Part shown: one piece after another, positions 22,497 to 31,245 of the stretch
Layout: every line of letters starts with the position of its first letter
How positions within the stretch are numbered: position 1 is the first letter of the stretch
Source of the DNA: Pantoea anthophila
GTDB lineage: Bacteria > Pseudomonadota > Gammaproteobacteria > Enterobacterales > Enterobacteriaceae
Direction: 5' to 3'
DNA: 64,000 nucleotides
NCBI RefSeq assembly: GCF_006494375.1
Contig: NZ_VHIZ01000036.1
Coordinates: forward strand, 124,001 to 188,000
The notes under the pieces: generated by a model
The model's database searches: none
Told to the model about the DNA's origin: nothing
What the model saw: the letters and a program-made list of their open reading frames with translations, nothing else
Made by a program: the position numbers and the translations under genes

Positions 22497-24148
22497 GGGA
22501 TCATCCAGGGGAAAACGTAGGCCTGAAGCGTGGTAATGAGACCGACCATACAGGTGAAAATCAGGCTGTGTTTCACGGTAAAGCGGAACAGGTCAGACTC
22601 TCTGCCCACCAGCCCGACCGCCGCACAGGCGATGGCGATCGACTGCGGTGAGATCATCTTGCCGGTCACGCCGCCGGTGGTGTTGGCCGCTACCAGCAGG
22701 ACATCGGAGACGCCAATCTGCTGCGCGGTGGTGGCCTGCAGGGCGGCGAAGAGCGCATTGGATGAGGTGTCCGATCCGGTCAGGAAGACGCCCAGCCAGC
22801 CCAGAAACGGCGAGAAGAAGGTAAACGCGTGACCGGTGTGCGCGAGCGCCAGCGCCAGCGTGGCGGAGAGGCCGGAGTAGTTGGAGATAAAGGCAAAGGC
22901 AAGCACCATCCCGATAGAGTAGATGGGCAGCGCCAGCTCCTTCAGCGTGGCCGCGAAGGTCTGCAATCCGGCCCTGGGTTTCATGCGCAGGAAGATCATC
23001 GCCGCAATCGCCGCGATCAGAATTGCGGTGCCGGTGGCGGAGATCAGATCGAGCTTATAGAGGGCCGGATAAGGCGTGGCGCTGCTGACCACCGGCGGCA
23101 TCCGCGCCACCAGTCCATTCAGCAGCGGAACCGGTATGTTCAGTACCCACTCATAGAGCGCGCCGCCCTGGGTGAACAGCGCCTTAAATGGCGGAATACT
23201 CCAGAGCGTTACGGTGGCGGTGAGAAACAGGAACGGCATCCAGGCGCGAACGATCTGGCCCAGCCGGTACGTCTGCGGCGGCGTCAGGGCGTCACCCTGC
23301 TTCGCCCCGGCATCAGCAAAGCGGAAGATGCGCACCGGCTTCCAGACCCGCAGAAACAGCGTCAGAGAGATCAGCGAGGCGAGCGACGAGATAATGTCAG
23401 GCAGCTCCGGCCCCAGAAAGTTGGAGCTGAGAAACTGGGCGACAGCAAAGGAACCGCCCGCCACCATGACTGCCGGCCAGGTCTCTTTTACCCCACGCCA
23501 GCCATCCATAATTGCCATAATCCAGAACAGCACAATCAGGGTCAGCAGCGGCAGCTGACGTCCGGCCATCTGGCCAATGGCGAAGCTATCCAGCCCGGTG
23601 ACCTGCCCCGCCACGATAATCGGAATGCCCATCGCGCCAAAGGCGACCGGCGCGGTATTCACGATCAGGCAGAGCCCGGCGGCATAGAGCGGGTTGAAGC
23701 CCAGCCCCACCAGCAGCGCGGCGGTAATCGCGACGGGTGCACCAAAGCCCGCCGCCCCTTCCAGAAAGGCGCCGAACGAGAAGCCGACAATCAGCATCTG
23801 CAGGCGCTGATCGGGCGTAATCGACAGGATTGAGGCGCGGATAATATCGAACTGGCCGGTTTTAACCGAAATTTTGTAGACGAAAACGGCGGCGACAATG
23901 ATCCAGGCTATCGGCCACAGACCGTAGAGAAAACCATACACCACGGCGGCCAGCGCCTGTGCCACGGGCATCCGATAGAGGAACAGCGCCACCAGCAGCG
24001 CCAGCACCACAGTCAGGGTGGCCGCCAGATAGCCCTTCATCTTGAGTTTAATCAGTGCAAAGAAGAAAAACAGAATCGGTATCAGTGCGACCAGGCTCGA
24101 AAGCCAGATGTTGCCCAGCGGATCGTAGTTTTGTTGCCAGATCTGCAT
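22493..24148 (-). CDS. lldP: L-lactate permease
   Basis: A 551-residue protein, identical in length to E. coli LldP, with about 12 or more membrane segments. It imports L-lactate (also glycolate) by proton symport. The segments [16 protein letters not shown] and [17 protein letters not shown] are characteristic. I used the internal ATG at 24148 ([15 protein letters not shown]) rather than the longer frame, because it aligns with the known N-terminus. Confidence 0.95.
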   Translation of the reverse strand: MQIWQQNYDPLGNIWLSSLVALIPILFFFFALIKLKMKGYLAATLTVVLALLVALFLYRMPVAQALAAVVYGFLYGLWPIAWIIVAAVFVYKISVKTGQFDIIRASILSITPDQRLQMLIVGFSFGAFLEGAAGFGAPVAITAALLVGLGFNPLYAAGLCLIVNTAPVAFGAMGIPIIVAGQVTGLDSFAIGQMAGRQLPLLTLIVLFWIMAIMDGWRGVKETWPAVMVAGGSFAVAQFLSSNFLGPELPDIISSLASLISLTLFLRVWKPVRIFRFADAGAKQGDALTPPQTYRLGQIVRAWMPFLFLTATVTLWSIPPFKALFTQGGALYEWVLNIPVPLLNGLVARMPPVVSSATPYPALYKLDLISATGTAILIAAIAAMIFLRMKPRAGLQTFAATLKELALPIYSIGMVLAFAFISNYSGLSATLALALAHTGHAFTFFSPFLGWLGVFLTGSDTSSNALFAALQATTAQQIGVSDVLLVAANTTGGVTGKMISPQSIAIACAAVGLVGRESDLFRFTVKHSLIFTCMVGLITTLQAYVFPWMIP

Positions 24149-24215
24149 GCCGTTATCTCCAGAGGAAAGATGAGGTGGAACACAGTCGCTGTGCTGCATT
24201 CCCTCAGCCCGCCGG

Positions 24216-24228
24216 ATTGGTCAGACCA
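24216..24228. promoter_or_regulatory. LldR operator candidate, promoter-proximal
   Basis: The perfect palindrome TGGTC-A-GACCA lies about 68 bases before the lldP start. It matches the FadR/LldR-type half-site, and it pairs with a second copy 126 bases further upstream. In E. coli two LldR sites flank the lldP promoter at similar separation. Confidence 0.7.
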
Positions 24229-24341
24229 CATCCGGCATTCGGGGCCTTATGGCTGGAGATAGTTAATGCATTGTTAACTTGTGGCAACAAAAGTTGCGCG
24301 ATTTTTCTGGTTGTGTGAACCAGGGAAAAATATTGCGCCGA

Positions 24342-24354
24342 TTGGTCTGACCAA
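24342..24354. promoter_or_regulatory. LldR operator candidate, distal
   Basis: The palindrome TTGGTC-T-GACCAA lies just beyond the stop codon of the neighbouring MFS gene and about 195 bases before lldP. With the proximal copy it would allow DNA looping by LldR. Confidence 0.7.
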
Positions 24355-24356
24355 AA

Positions 24357-25526
24357 TCAGGAATTTCCTTCGGGAAAGGCGTGCGGATAACTGCGCGGAT
24401 GGAAACGCAGATTCAGCGCAATCAGCAGCAGCGTAACCGCCGCCTGCAGAACCCACACGCTGGTGAAGTGGCCGGTAAGCGTGTGCAACTGACCGGCGAT
24501 AAACGGCATACTGCCCGCGATTATAAAGCCGACGCCCTGCATAAAGGCGACCAGCCGTGCACCCGCCTGCGGCTGCGCCAGATGATCCAGGGCCAGAACC
24601 AGCGCCAGCGGAAACGCCCCGCCCAGTCCTGCGCCCGCGATTCCCGCCCAGAGCCAGGGAGCCAGCTGCGGGGCAAACAGGAAGCCAAGCATGCCGCTGA
24701 GCTGCATCGCCAGCGTCAGCAGCAGCAGCGGACGGCGATCGCGCCCCCGCGCCAGCAGAGGCAGCAGCAGCGCCCCGGTCACCTGACAGCCGATCATCAT
24801 GCCGAGCAGTGAGCCGCCCGCCTGCGCAGGCCAGCCGAGCTGATGATAGAAGTCGGGCAGCCAGGCGACACAGATGGCGTAACCGCCGTTCACCAGGCCG
24901 AAACTCAGCGCCAGTGTCCAGGCGCGCGGTTTACGCCAGAGGGAAGGCAGCGCTGCCCTCTCCTGGCGGGCGACCGGTCTGCTGGCGATAAACAACCAGA
25001 GCAGCATAGCCAGCACCACCGGCAGCGCCCAGCTGCTCAGCGCGCCCTGCCAGCCAAGCTGCCCGGTCAGCCACGGCGAGATTGCCGCACCGATGCCGCC
25101 GCCGCCCATCAGCGCCGCGGCCCACAGGCCGGTGACCCCGGCACTGCGCTGGCCAAAGCGCTGACGGATCACTCCCGGCATCGCCATCTGCACGATGCCG
25201 ATGCCCGCACCGCCCGGCAGGGTCGTCAGCACCAGTCCTCGCCCCTCCGTCACAAACAGCCGGCTCGCCAGGGCCAGCAGCAACAGCAGCAGCCCGCCCA
25301 GCAGCAGTTTGCGCACGGAAAAGCGCTGCATCAGTGGCGCACTGACGAGGGCAATCGCGCCCATCATCATCATCGGCAGCGCTGGCAGCAGCGATGCCGC
25401 CAGCGGTGACAGGCCAATGCTCTGGCGTAACTGGCCGAGCAGCGGGCTGACGGAGGTCATCAGCGGCCGCATATTCAGCCCGGCCAGTACCAGTGCCGCC
25501 AGCAGCAGAACGTTATCTCTCTTCAT
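24357..25526 (-). CDS. CynX/NimT-family MFS transporter
   Basis: A 389-residue major facilitator with about 12 membrane segments, starting MKRDNVLLLAALVLAGLNMRP. The LNMRP motif and overall pattern match the CynX/NimT (YeaN) family, which includes cyanate and 2-nitroimidazole transporters. It is divergent from a LysR regulator 87 bases away, the usual arrangement for a regulator and its target. A TTG six bases upstream is an alternative start. Its substrate is unknown. Confidence 0.8.
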   Translation of the reverse strand: MKRDNVLLLAALVLAGLNMRPLMTSVSPLLGQLRQSIGLSPLAASLLPALPMMMMGAIALVSAPLMQRFSVRKLLLGGLLLLLLALASRLFVTEGRGLVLTTLPGGAGIGIVQMAMPGVIRQRFGQRSAGVTGLWAAALMGGGGIGAAISPWLTGQLGWQGALSSWALPVVLAMLLWLFIASRPVARQERAALPSLWRKPRAWTLALSFGLVNGGYAICVAWLPDFYHQLGWPAQAGGSLLGMMIGCQVTGALLLPLLARGRDRRPLLLLTLAMQLSGMLGFLFAPQLAPWLWAGIAGAGLGGAFPLALVLALDHLAQPQAGARLVAFMQGVGFIIAGSMPFIAGQLHTLTGHFTSVWVLQAAVTLLLIALNLRFHPRSYPHAFPEGNS

Positions 25527-25613
25527 CGGCAATCCATACGTTTAAAAGTTGTCAGCCTGACAGCAGCCGATACTATTGGGAAATGAAATATTACTCTGCC
25601 AGGTAGTGAAAAA

Positions 25614-26474
25614 ATGAATCGTCAGCCGATGTTTACCCCGCAGCAGTTGCTCAGTTTTGTGGCCGTGTGCGAAACCACCAGCTTCACCCGGGCGGCCGAC
25701 CGGGTGCACCTGTCGCAGTCCACCGTCAGCCAGCAGGTGCGGCGGCTTGAGGAGATGGTGGGAAAGGCGCTGCTGGTCCGCTCCTCGCATCAGGTGCAGA
25801 TCACCGAAGAGGGCGAAAAACTTTTAGGCTATGCGCGACGGATTATTGCGCTGAATGGGGAAGCCCACGATGTCCTGAGCGATCAGTGGCGCGACGGCGT
25901 GCTGCGGCTGGGAGTGCCGGAAGATTTTGCCGCCCCCACCGCCGGTCTGCTGGCGCACTTCAGTCGCGCCCACCCTCAGCTGCGGCTGGATGTGATGAGC
26001 GGCATGCAGGTGGAGCTGAGGCGCGCCTGGCAGCGTGAAGAGCTGGATATCATGCTGATTAAGCAGCCCTATGGCGATCGTCCGCTGGCATCGCGGCCGG
26101 AACCGCTGCTATGGCTCGACAGCGCGGAGTGGCCCTGCTTCGAACAGACGCCGGTACCGCTGGTGCTTTTTCCCCAGCAGGGGCTTTATCGCGATGAGGT
26201 GTGTCAGACGCTCGATGCGCTGGGCCGAAGCTGGCGCATCAGTTACAGCAGCGCCAGTCTGGTGGCGCTGGCCGCCGCCAGTGCGCAGGGGCTGGGGCTG
26301 ACGTTGCTGCCCGCCAGCTGTCGCCTGCCCGGACATCGGGTGCTGGGCCGTGAGCAGGGGCTGCCGGTGATTGATACTTTTGAACTGGCGCTTTTCTGCC
26401 GTCATCCACAGGATCCGTTGCAGCGCGCGCTGGCGGAATCACTGGCGGCGTTCGGTCAGCTGCGCTGGCAGTGA
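25614..26474 (+). CDS. LysR-family transcriptional regulator
   Basis: A 286-residue protein with an N-terminal LysR helix-turn-helix (FTRAADRVHLSQSTVSQQVRRLE at about residues 25-47) and a periplasmic-binding-protein-like effector domain. It is divergent from the CynX-type transporter gene and 90 bases upstream of the amidohydrolase gene, so either could be its target. The effector is unknown. Confidence 0.88.
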   Translation: MNRQPMFTPQQLLSFVAVCETTSFTRAADRVHLSQSTVSQQVRRLEEMVGKALLVRSSHQVQITEEGEKLLGYARRIIALNGEAHDVLSDQWRDGVLRLGVPEDFAAPTAGLLAHFSRAHPQLRLDVMSGMQVELRRAWQREELDIMLIKQPYGDRPLASRPEPLLWLDSAEWPCFEQTPVPLVLFPQQGLYRDEVCQTLDALGRSWRISYSSASLVALAAASAQGLGLTLLPASCRLPGHRVLGREQGLPVIDTFELALFCRHPQDPLQRALAESLAAFGQLRWQ

Positions 26475-26563
26475 AATATCGAATAGTCACCAGTGAGAAA
26501 TAGCGCAGCAGGGTAAGCCCGCCTTTGTCAGATTAACGGTCTGTTCACCTGACTGGAGTTTTT

Positions 26564-27952
26564 ATGCCTGTTTCCTCTTCATCGAGCCGCCGTGACTTTC
26601 TCGGACACGGTGTCCGCTGGACCGCCGCAGGCGGCCTGCTCGCTGCGGGTCTCGGCCCGGCCAGTGCCGCGACGACCTCCGCCCCCTCCGTCTCCCATCC
26701 TGACACCCCCGCCCCGCTGCCTCAGCAGGATCGCTATCTGCTGCGTAATGTGCGGCTGGAGGAGGGGTTTATTCGTAAGGAGGATGAGATCGTCGCCACC
26801 CGCACCGGCCGTTACGATATCAGCGTGCGCGACGGCAGCATTGATCGCCTGACGCCCGCCGGTCAGGGCGATACGACTCTGCCGTCATGGGATGCGCAGG
26901 ATGCGCTGCTGCTGCCCGCCACCCGGGATATGCATATCCATCTTGATAAGACCTTTTACGGCGGCCCGTGGCAGGCGCCCCGTCCCCGTCAGGGCAAAAC
27001 CATCATGGATATGATTGCCCGCGAGCAGGTGCTGATTCCGCAACTGCTGCCGCATTCACAGGCGCGCGCCGAAGCGTTAATCGCCCTGCTGAACGCCAAA
27101 GGCACCACCCGCGCCCGCAGCCACTGCAATATCGATCCGGTCAGTGGCCTGCAGAGTCTGGAACATCTGCAGGCGGCGCTGGCGCGGCACCCCGCCTTTC
27201 ACTGCGAGATCGTGGCGTTTCCACAGCACGGCCTGCTGCACTCGCAGGTCGATGGCCTGATGCGCGAGGCGATGCAGCACGGCGTCGCAAAGGTGGGCGG
27301 GCTGGACCCCACCAGCGTGGATGGCGCGATGGAGAAGTCACTGGATGCGATGTTCCGGATTGCACTCGATTATCAGCGCGGCGTTGACATCCATCTGCAT
27401 GAAACCTCCCCGGCTGGCGTGGCCGCGATCCAGTACATGATCGACACCGTCGCCAGGAACCCGGCGCTGAAAGGCAATGTGACGCTGAGCCACGGTTTTG
27501 CGCTGGCGACGCTGGAGGGGAGCGCCCTGAACAAAATGATTGAAGGGCTGGCAGAGCAGCAGTTCAGCGTGGCCTCAACGCTTCCCCTCGGCAAACTGAC
27601 CATGCCGATTCCGCAGCTGCAGGCGGCGGGCGTAAAAGTCATGACCGGCACCGACAGCGTTATCGATCACTGGTCACCCTTTGGCACCGGCAGCATGCTG
27701 GAAAAAGCGAATCTCTATGCCCAGCTCTATCGCGGATCGGATGAGTTTTCGCTGTCGCGGGCGCTGGGGATTGCCACAGACGATCGGCTCCCGCTTTCGG
27801 CTCAGGGTGAGAGACAGTGGCCGCAACCGGGCGATGAGGCGAGCATGATGCTGGTAGCCGCCAGCTGCTCCGCCGAAGCCGTGGCACGGATTTCACCGGT
27901 AGTCGCGACCTTCTCGCGCGGTAAACCCGTGTTTGCGCTGTCATCGGCCTGA
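26564..27952 (+). CDS. Tat-exported cytosine deaminase-like amidohydrolase
   Basis: A 462-residue protein with a twin-arginine signal (SSRRDFLGHG, then a hydrophobic stretch ending ASAA) predicting export of a folded metalloenzyme. The amidohydrolase motifs are visible: HIHLDKTF, a second HCNID-like segment, HLHET, LSHG and the Asp in TGTDSVIDHW. The arrangement resembles the CodA/N-acyl-amino-acid deacylase superfamily members rather than urease-type enzymes. Substrate unknown. A lone catalytic enzyme with the LysR and CynX-type genes nearby suggests nitrile, cyanate or heterocycle metabolism, as inference only. Confidence 0.8.
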   Translation: MPVSSSSSRRDFLGHGVRWTAAGGLLAAGLGPASAATTSAPSVSHPDTPAPLPQQDRYLLRNVRLEEGFIRKEDEIVATRTGRYDISVRDGSIDRLTPAGQGDTTLPSWDAQDALLLPATRDMHIHLDKTFYGGPWQAPRPRQGKTIMDMIAREQVLIPQLLPHSQARAEALIALLNAKGTTRARSHCNIDPVSGLQSLEHLQAALARHPAFHCEIVAFPQHGLLHSQVDGLMREAMQHGVAKVGGLDPTSVDGAMEKSLDAMFRIALDYQRGVDIHLHETSPAGVAAIQYMIDTVARNPALKGNVTLSHGFALATLEGSALNKMIEGLAEQQFSVASTLPLGKLTMPIPQLQAAGVKVMTGTDSVIDHWSPFGTGSMLEKANLYAQLYRGSDEFSLSRALGIATDDRLPLSAQGERQWPQPGDEASMMLVAASCSAEAVARISPVVATFSRGKPVFALSSA

Positions 27953-28010
27953 AATCTTAGGGCTACGGATGGCTCGCGCTGAGCCTGCTTAGTCATAGCG
28001 GAGAGAGCGA

Positions 28011-28121
28011 GCCTGCCAGGGATGGCGGTTTTGCGTCTTTGCGGAGGGCGTATGCTCCCTGAAGCCTGCTCTGAGTGGAAGCTGAGTGGTATCGTGAAAT
28101 GGATCGAGCCTGCTCAGGGAA
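28011..28121. repeat. 111-bp intergenic repeat, copy A
   Basis: The 111 bases are about 95% identical (five mismatches by eye) to copy B at 28447-28557 in the same orientation. The unit contains GGAGGGCGTATGCTCCC and ends in CTCAGGGAA, which is the left arm of the adjoining cruciform. The reading frames across it give nearly the same peptide in both copies, so database entries for such peptides are probably repeat artefacts. Confidence 0.85.
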
Positions 28122-28296
28122 GCCAGTCAGATCGGAAAGGCGCTTAAGCCAATCCCTGGCCGCTCGGCCCGCGCGATTACGCACCTCATCCATGAGGTGC
28201 GCCCGTAAACGGGCCAACGCATTGCGTTGTTCAAAAACGCTCCCGGCGTTTTTGTCCCTGGCGCGGGACGCTTTCCTCTTCTGACTGGCTTCCCTG
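28115..28296. repeat. Large cruciform element with four internal hairpins
   Basis: A 16-base arm at 28115-28130 is perfectly complementary to 28281-28296. GGAAAG/CTTTCC continues the stem at 28134-28139 and 28271-28276. The loop carries four consecutive perfect hairpins at 28181-28200, 28201-28214, 28215-28229 and 28232-28254. A second copy of the outer element lies at 44574-44677 without the four hairpins. Compensatory changes in the stem indicate that the fold is maintained. Confidence 0.85.
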
Positions 28297-28446
28297 CGCT
28301 TTAAGGTTATTTATCGCTGATAGATTTCCGGTGCCCACGGTTTATTAGCAGCGACAGTCCTGAAACGGGAAGCGACTGCCGGACATAAAGCGAAGGGAGC
28401 ATACGCCTGTAGCAAAGCATAGCGGGCCAGGGATGGCCCGCGCTGA

Positions 28447-28557
28447 GCCTGCCAGGGATGGCGGTTTTGCGTCTTTGCGGAGGGCGTATGCTCCCTGAAG
28501 CCTGCTCTGACAGGAAGCTGAGTGGTATCTCGAAATGGATCGCGCCTGCTCAGGGAA
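28447..28557. repeat. 111-bp intergenic repeat, copy B
   Basis: Direct repeat of 28011-28121. In this copy the sequence after CAGGGAA diverges into GACTGCCGGACATA, a short unit also seen at about 28367-28380, so the region looks like a mosaic of several repeat modules. Confidence 0.85.
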
Positions 28558-28589
28558 ACGACTGCCGGACATACGCTTCCCAGAAACGA

Positions 28590-28614
28590 CAGAGCCTCCA
28601 CAGGGGAGGCTCTG
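28590..28614 (-). terminator. Hairpin after the small FumD-like gene
   Basis: A perfect ten-base stem CAGAGCCTCC/GGAGGCTCTG with a five-base loop lies about 24 bases past the stop of the small minus-strand gene. The T-tract is poor, so termination efficiency is uncertain. Confidence 0.45.
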
Positions 28615-28637
28615 CATTTACCTGAGCGGAGTGCGTG

Positions 28638-28856
28638 TTACGCGCTTTTGGCCCATTGTTGATTCGACATTAATTCCATTGCCAGCGCGTATAAGCGACG
28701 ATCTTCCTGATCACAGGGCTCATCTTCCGCATAACACCCGATCATCGAAGCGATCTTATCCGCAGATAAGCTCTCTCCATGAACGTGAAGTGTCAGTACG
28801 GCGCGGCCTACTATTTTAAGCACATTTTCATGTGGTCCCTGGATGCTATTACTCAA
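28638..28856 (-). CDS. Small FumD/DUF2767-like protein, TTG start
   Basis: A 72-residue frame. GAGGG lies eight bases before a TTG, which I take as the start. The segment VLKIVGRAVLTLHVHGES with a helical C-terminus (RLYALAMELM) recalls the E. coli FumD/DUF2767 group of small proteins (VVGKVVLEM-type core). The match is weak. It is flanked by repeats on one side and AT-rich DNA on the other, which could indicate acquired sequence. Confidence 0.45.
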   Translation of the reverse strand: MSNSIQGPHENVLKIVGRAVLTLHVHGESLSADKIASMIGCYAEDEPCDQEDRRLYALAMELMSNQQWAKSA

Positions 28857-29269
28857 TGCAAATACCCTCTACCGGTCGTTGTACCAGGAATATGGCGCGC
28901 TAAATATAAAGCAATTAGCTCAGGATTTTTATCGGCACCAGGAGTGATATTTTTTAATGATTAATTCTATTACTGGAGTCATGACAAAGGATTTATCTGA
29001 TTAACAATGAAATAAATTTTTAAAAACGGCAGCTTATAAACCTATGACTGGCCTCATGAAATACCCTTTTTTGATTAGTCGCCTTCGGCACCGGCCAATT
29101 AATTAAAAAAAACCACCATTTTCAGGCAAACTTCAGTCTATTCCTAAGCGATACGGCAGGGATAGATTCACCCTGCTAACCATCGAGGTTCCCGTTGCCG
29201 TCTGGCGTGCTTTCTGCCAGACTTGCCCCGCAATCATGCCCTACACTTTCAGCCTCAGAGGCCGCGCCC
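28857..29269. other. AT-rich intergenic region upstream of dbpA
   Basis: About 410 bases clearly richer in A and T than the surrounding DNA, with no convincing gene. The in-frame extension of dbpA into this region is unlikely to be coding because the family start is at 29270. Confidence 0.5.
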
Positions 29270-30652
29270 GTGACCGCTTTTTCTACCCTCAATTCGCTTC
29301 CCGACAGCCAGCTCGATAACCTGCGCGAGATGGGCTACACCAGCATGACGCCGGTCCAGGCCGCCACGCTGCCCGCCATTCTGCAGGGACGCGACGTGCG
29401 CGCGCAGGCAAAAACCGGCAGCGGTAAAACGGCTGCGTTTGGTATCGGCTTACTGCACCATATCGACAGCACCCGCTTTCAGACTCAGGCCCTGATCCTC
29501 TGTCCGACCCGTGAACTGGCGGATCAGGTAGGCAACGTGCTGCGCCAGCTGGCGCGCTTTACCCGCAACATCAAAGTCCTCACCCTGTGTGGCGGACAGC
29601 CGATGAGCGCACAGCGCGACTCCCTGGTGCATCCGCCGCATATCGTGGTCGGCACGCCAGGCCGTATCCTCGATCACATCCATCGTGAAAACCTCAAGCT
29701 CGACCAGCTCAACACGCTGGTGCTCGATGAGGCAGATCGGATGCTGGAGATGGGCTTCCTGAATGATATGGAAACGATCATTGAAGCCACCCCCGCGTCA
29801 CGCCAGACCCTGCTCTTCTCCGCGACCTGGCCTGACGGCATCACGGCTATCAGCACCCGCTTCCAGCGCGACGCGCTCAGCGTGGTGACGGAAGATGTCA
29901 GCGAACTGCCCGCTATTGACCAGCAGTTCTTTGAAGCGAGCCACAATGAAAAACTGGGCTTACTGATTGCCCTGCTCAGCGATCATCAGCCCGCTTCCTG
30001 TGTGGTCTTCTGTAACACCAAACGTGAATGCGACGATGTTGCCGCGGCTCTCAACGCACGCGACATCAGCGCCCTGCCGCTGCATGGCGATCTCGAACAG
30101 CGCGACCGCGAACGCGTCCTGATCCGCTTCGCTAACGGCAGCGGCCGCGTCCTGGTCGCCACCGACGTCGCCGCACGCGGACTCGACATCAAATCACTGG
30201 CGATGGTCGTCAACTATCAGCTCGCCTGGGACCCTGAAGTCCACCTGCATCGCATCGGGCGCACGGCACGCGCCGGTGAGCATGGCGTTGCGGTCAGCCT
30301 GGTGGCACCCGATGAGATGGCTCGCGCCCATGCGCTGGAAGATTTCCTGCAGCAGAAACTGCCGTGGATCGCGGCCAGCACGCTGAAAAAAGGCAGCAGC
30401 AAACCGCTGCCTGCGGCCATGATGACGCTCTGCATTGATGGCGGTCGTAAAGCCAAGATTCGTCCGGGCGACATTCTGGGGGCACTGACCGGTGAGGCGG
30501 GGTATCGCGCGGAGCAGATTGGGAAGATTGTGCTGACGCCGACCCATGCCTATGTGGCCATTGAAGCCAGTCAGGCAAAAGGCGCGCTGGTGAAACTCAA
30601 GCAGGGCAAAATCAAAGGCAAAACCTGCCGGGCGATTCTGCTGAAGGATTGA
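29270..30652 (+). CDS. dbpA: ATP-dependent RNA helicase DbpA
   Basis: A 460-residue DEAD-box helicase (E. coli 457) that acts in 50S subunit assembly and is targeted to hairpin 92 of 23S rRNA. Motifs: TPVQAA (Q motif), AKTGSGKT (I), DEAD (II), SAT (III), HRIGRTAR (VI), and a C-terminal RNA-binding domain with CIDGGRKAKIRPGDILGALTG. I used the GTG at 29270 (reading VTAFSTLNSLP), which aligns with the known N-terminus and has AGAGG upstream. Confidence 0.95.
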   Translation: MTAFSTLNSLPDSQLDNLREMGYTSMTPVQAATLPAILQGRDVRAQAKTGSGKTAAFGIGLLHHIDSTRFQTQALILCPTRELADQVGNVLRQLARFTRNIKVLTLCGGQPMSAQRDSLVHPPHIVVGTPGRILDHIHRENLKLDQLNTLVLDEADRMLEMGFLNDMETIIEATPASRQTLLFSATWPDGITAISTRFQRDALSVVTEDVSELPAIDQQFFEASHNEKLGLLIALLSDHQPASCVVFCNTKRECDDVAAALNARDISALPLHGDLEQRDRERVLIRFANGSGRVLVATDVAARGLDIKSLAMVVNYQLAWDPEVHLHRIGRTARAGEHGVAVSLVAPDEMARAHALEDFLQQKLPWIAASTLKKGSSKPLPAAMMTLCIDGGRKAKIRPGDILGALTGEAGYRAEQIGKIVLTPTHAYVAIEASQAKGALVKLKQGKIKGKTCRAILLKD

Positions 30653-30684
30653 AAAAACGGGCGAGGATAACCTCGCCCGTTTTT
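30652..30684. terminator. Bidirectional terminator between dbpA and the ygiW-like gene
   Basis: A ten-base stem ACGGGCGAGG/CCTCGCCCGT with a four-base loop has A-runs before and T-runs after it, so it should work for both convergent genes. Confidence 0.85.
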
Positions 30685-30685
30685 A

Positions 30686-31078
30686 TTACGGCTCTTCGAT
30701 TTGGGTCACGTGCAGCGTGGTCTTATCCCCTTTCCCCTGCACCTTGCCGCTGACCCGCACTTTGTCTTCCGCAGTGTAGGTCTTACCATCAAAGGTTTTC
30801 TTCGGCGCGATAATCGGTAACGTCCCGGTGTTGTCGCGGAACTGATAACGTTCACCCTGCTCTTTCTTCACGATGTAGCCTTCCAGCGTCACGTAACCAC
30901 CCTGACGGAAGTCGCGGATCTGATCGATATGCGTCTGACCGGTATCCTCAGAGCCTTTATAGCCCGCATCCTGCTTGTGCTGTGGCGGTGGCGTTTCGCC
31001 CGCTTTGTATCCACCCTCTTCCGCTGCAACGCCCGCGCTCACCATCACCAGCAATGACGCTAAAATCACTTTTTTCAT
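30686..31078 (-). CDS. YgiW/YdeI-family OB-fold stress protein
   Basis: A 130-residue periplasmic protein, the same length as E. coli YgiW, started at the ATG after AAAGGAG. The signal peptide ends GVAA-EE, and the BOF (bacterial OB-fold) domain spans about residues 45-130, with VTLEGYIVKKEQGERYQFRDNTG cut by typical spacing. Family members are linked to hydrogen peroxide, cadmium and acid stress. The exact paralogue is unclear. Confidence 0.85.
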   Translation of the reverse strand: MKKVILASLLVMVSAGVAAEEGGYKAGETPPPQHKQDAGYKGSEDTGQTHIDQIRDFRQGGYVTLEGYIVKKEQGERYQFRDNTGTLPIIAPKKTFDGKTYTAEDKVRVSGKVQGKGDKTTLHVTQIEEP

Positions 31079-31172
31079 TTCACACTCCTTTATTGGAAAG
31101 GTGTCCATGTTGAACCTTCAGGGTTAAGCCTGGCACATTAATTGGCGATCGTTTTATTTCACCCTTCTCTTC

Positions 31173-31199
31173 TCACCTTTTTCCGTTTGCTGCCGATAA
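31173..31199 (+). promoter_or_regulatory. Sigma-28 promoter candidate for cheV
   Basis: A perfect GCCGATAA -10 element at 31192-31199 lies 46 bases before the cheV start. The -35 at the expected 15-base spacing is only TCAC, so the assignment depends on the -10 and the gene's role. Confidence 0.5.
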
Positions 31200-31245
31200 C
31201 CTTTACACACCCTATTTCACCAGCTGCGTTAACGCAGAGGCAACC

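Noticed and set aside
27993..28217. Small minus-strand frames within the repeat region, also at 28345-28617
   Set aside because: Both give nearly the same peptide because they cross the 111-bp repeat. There is no ribosome site and no other support.
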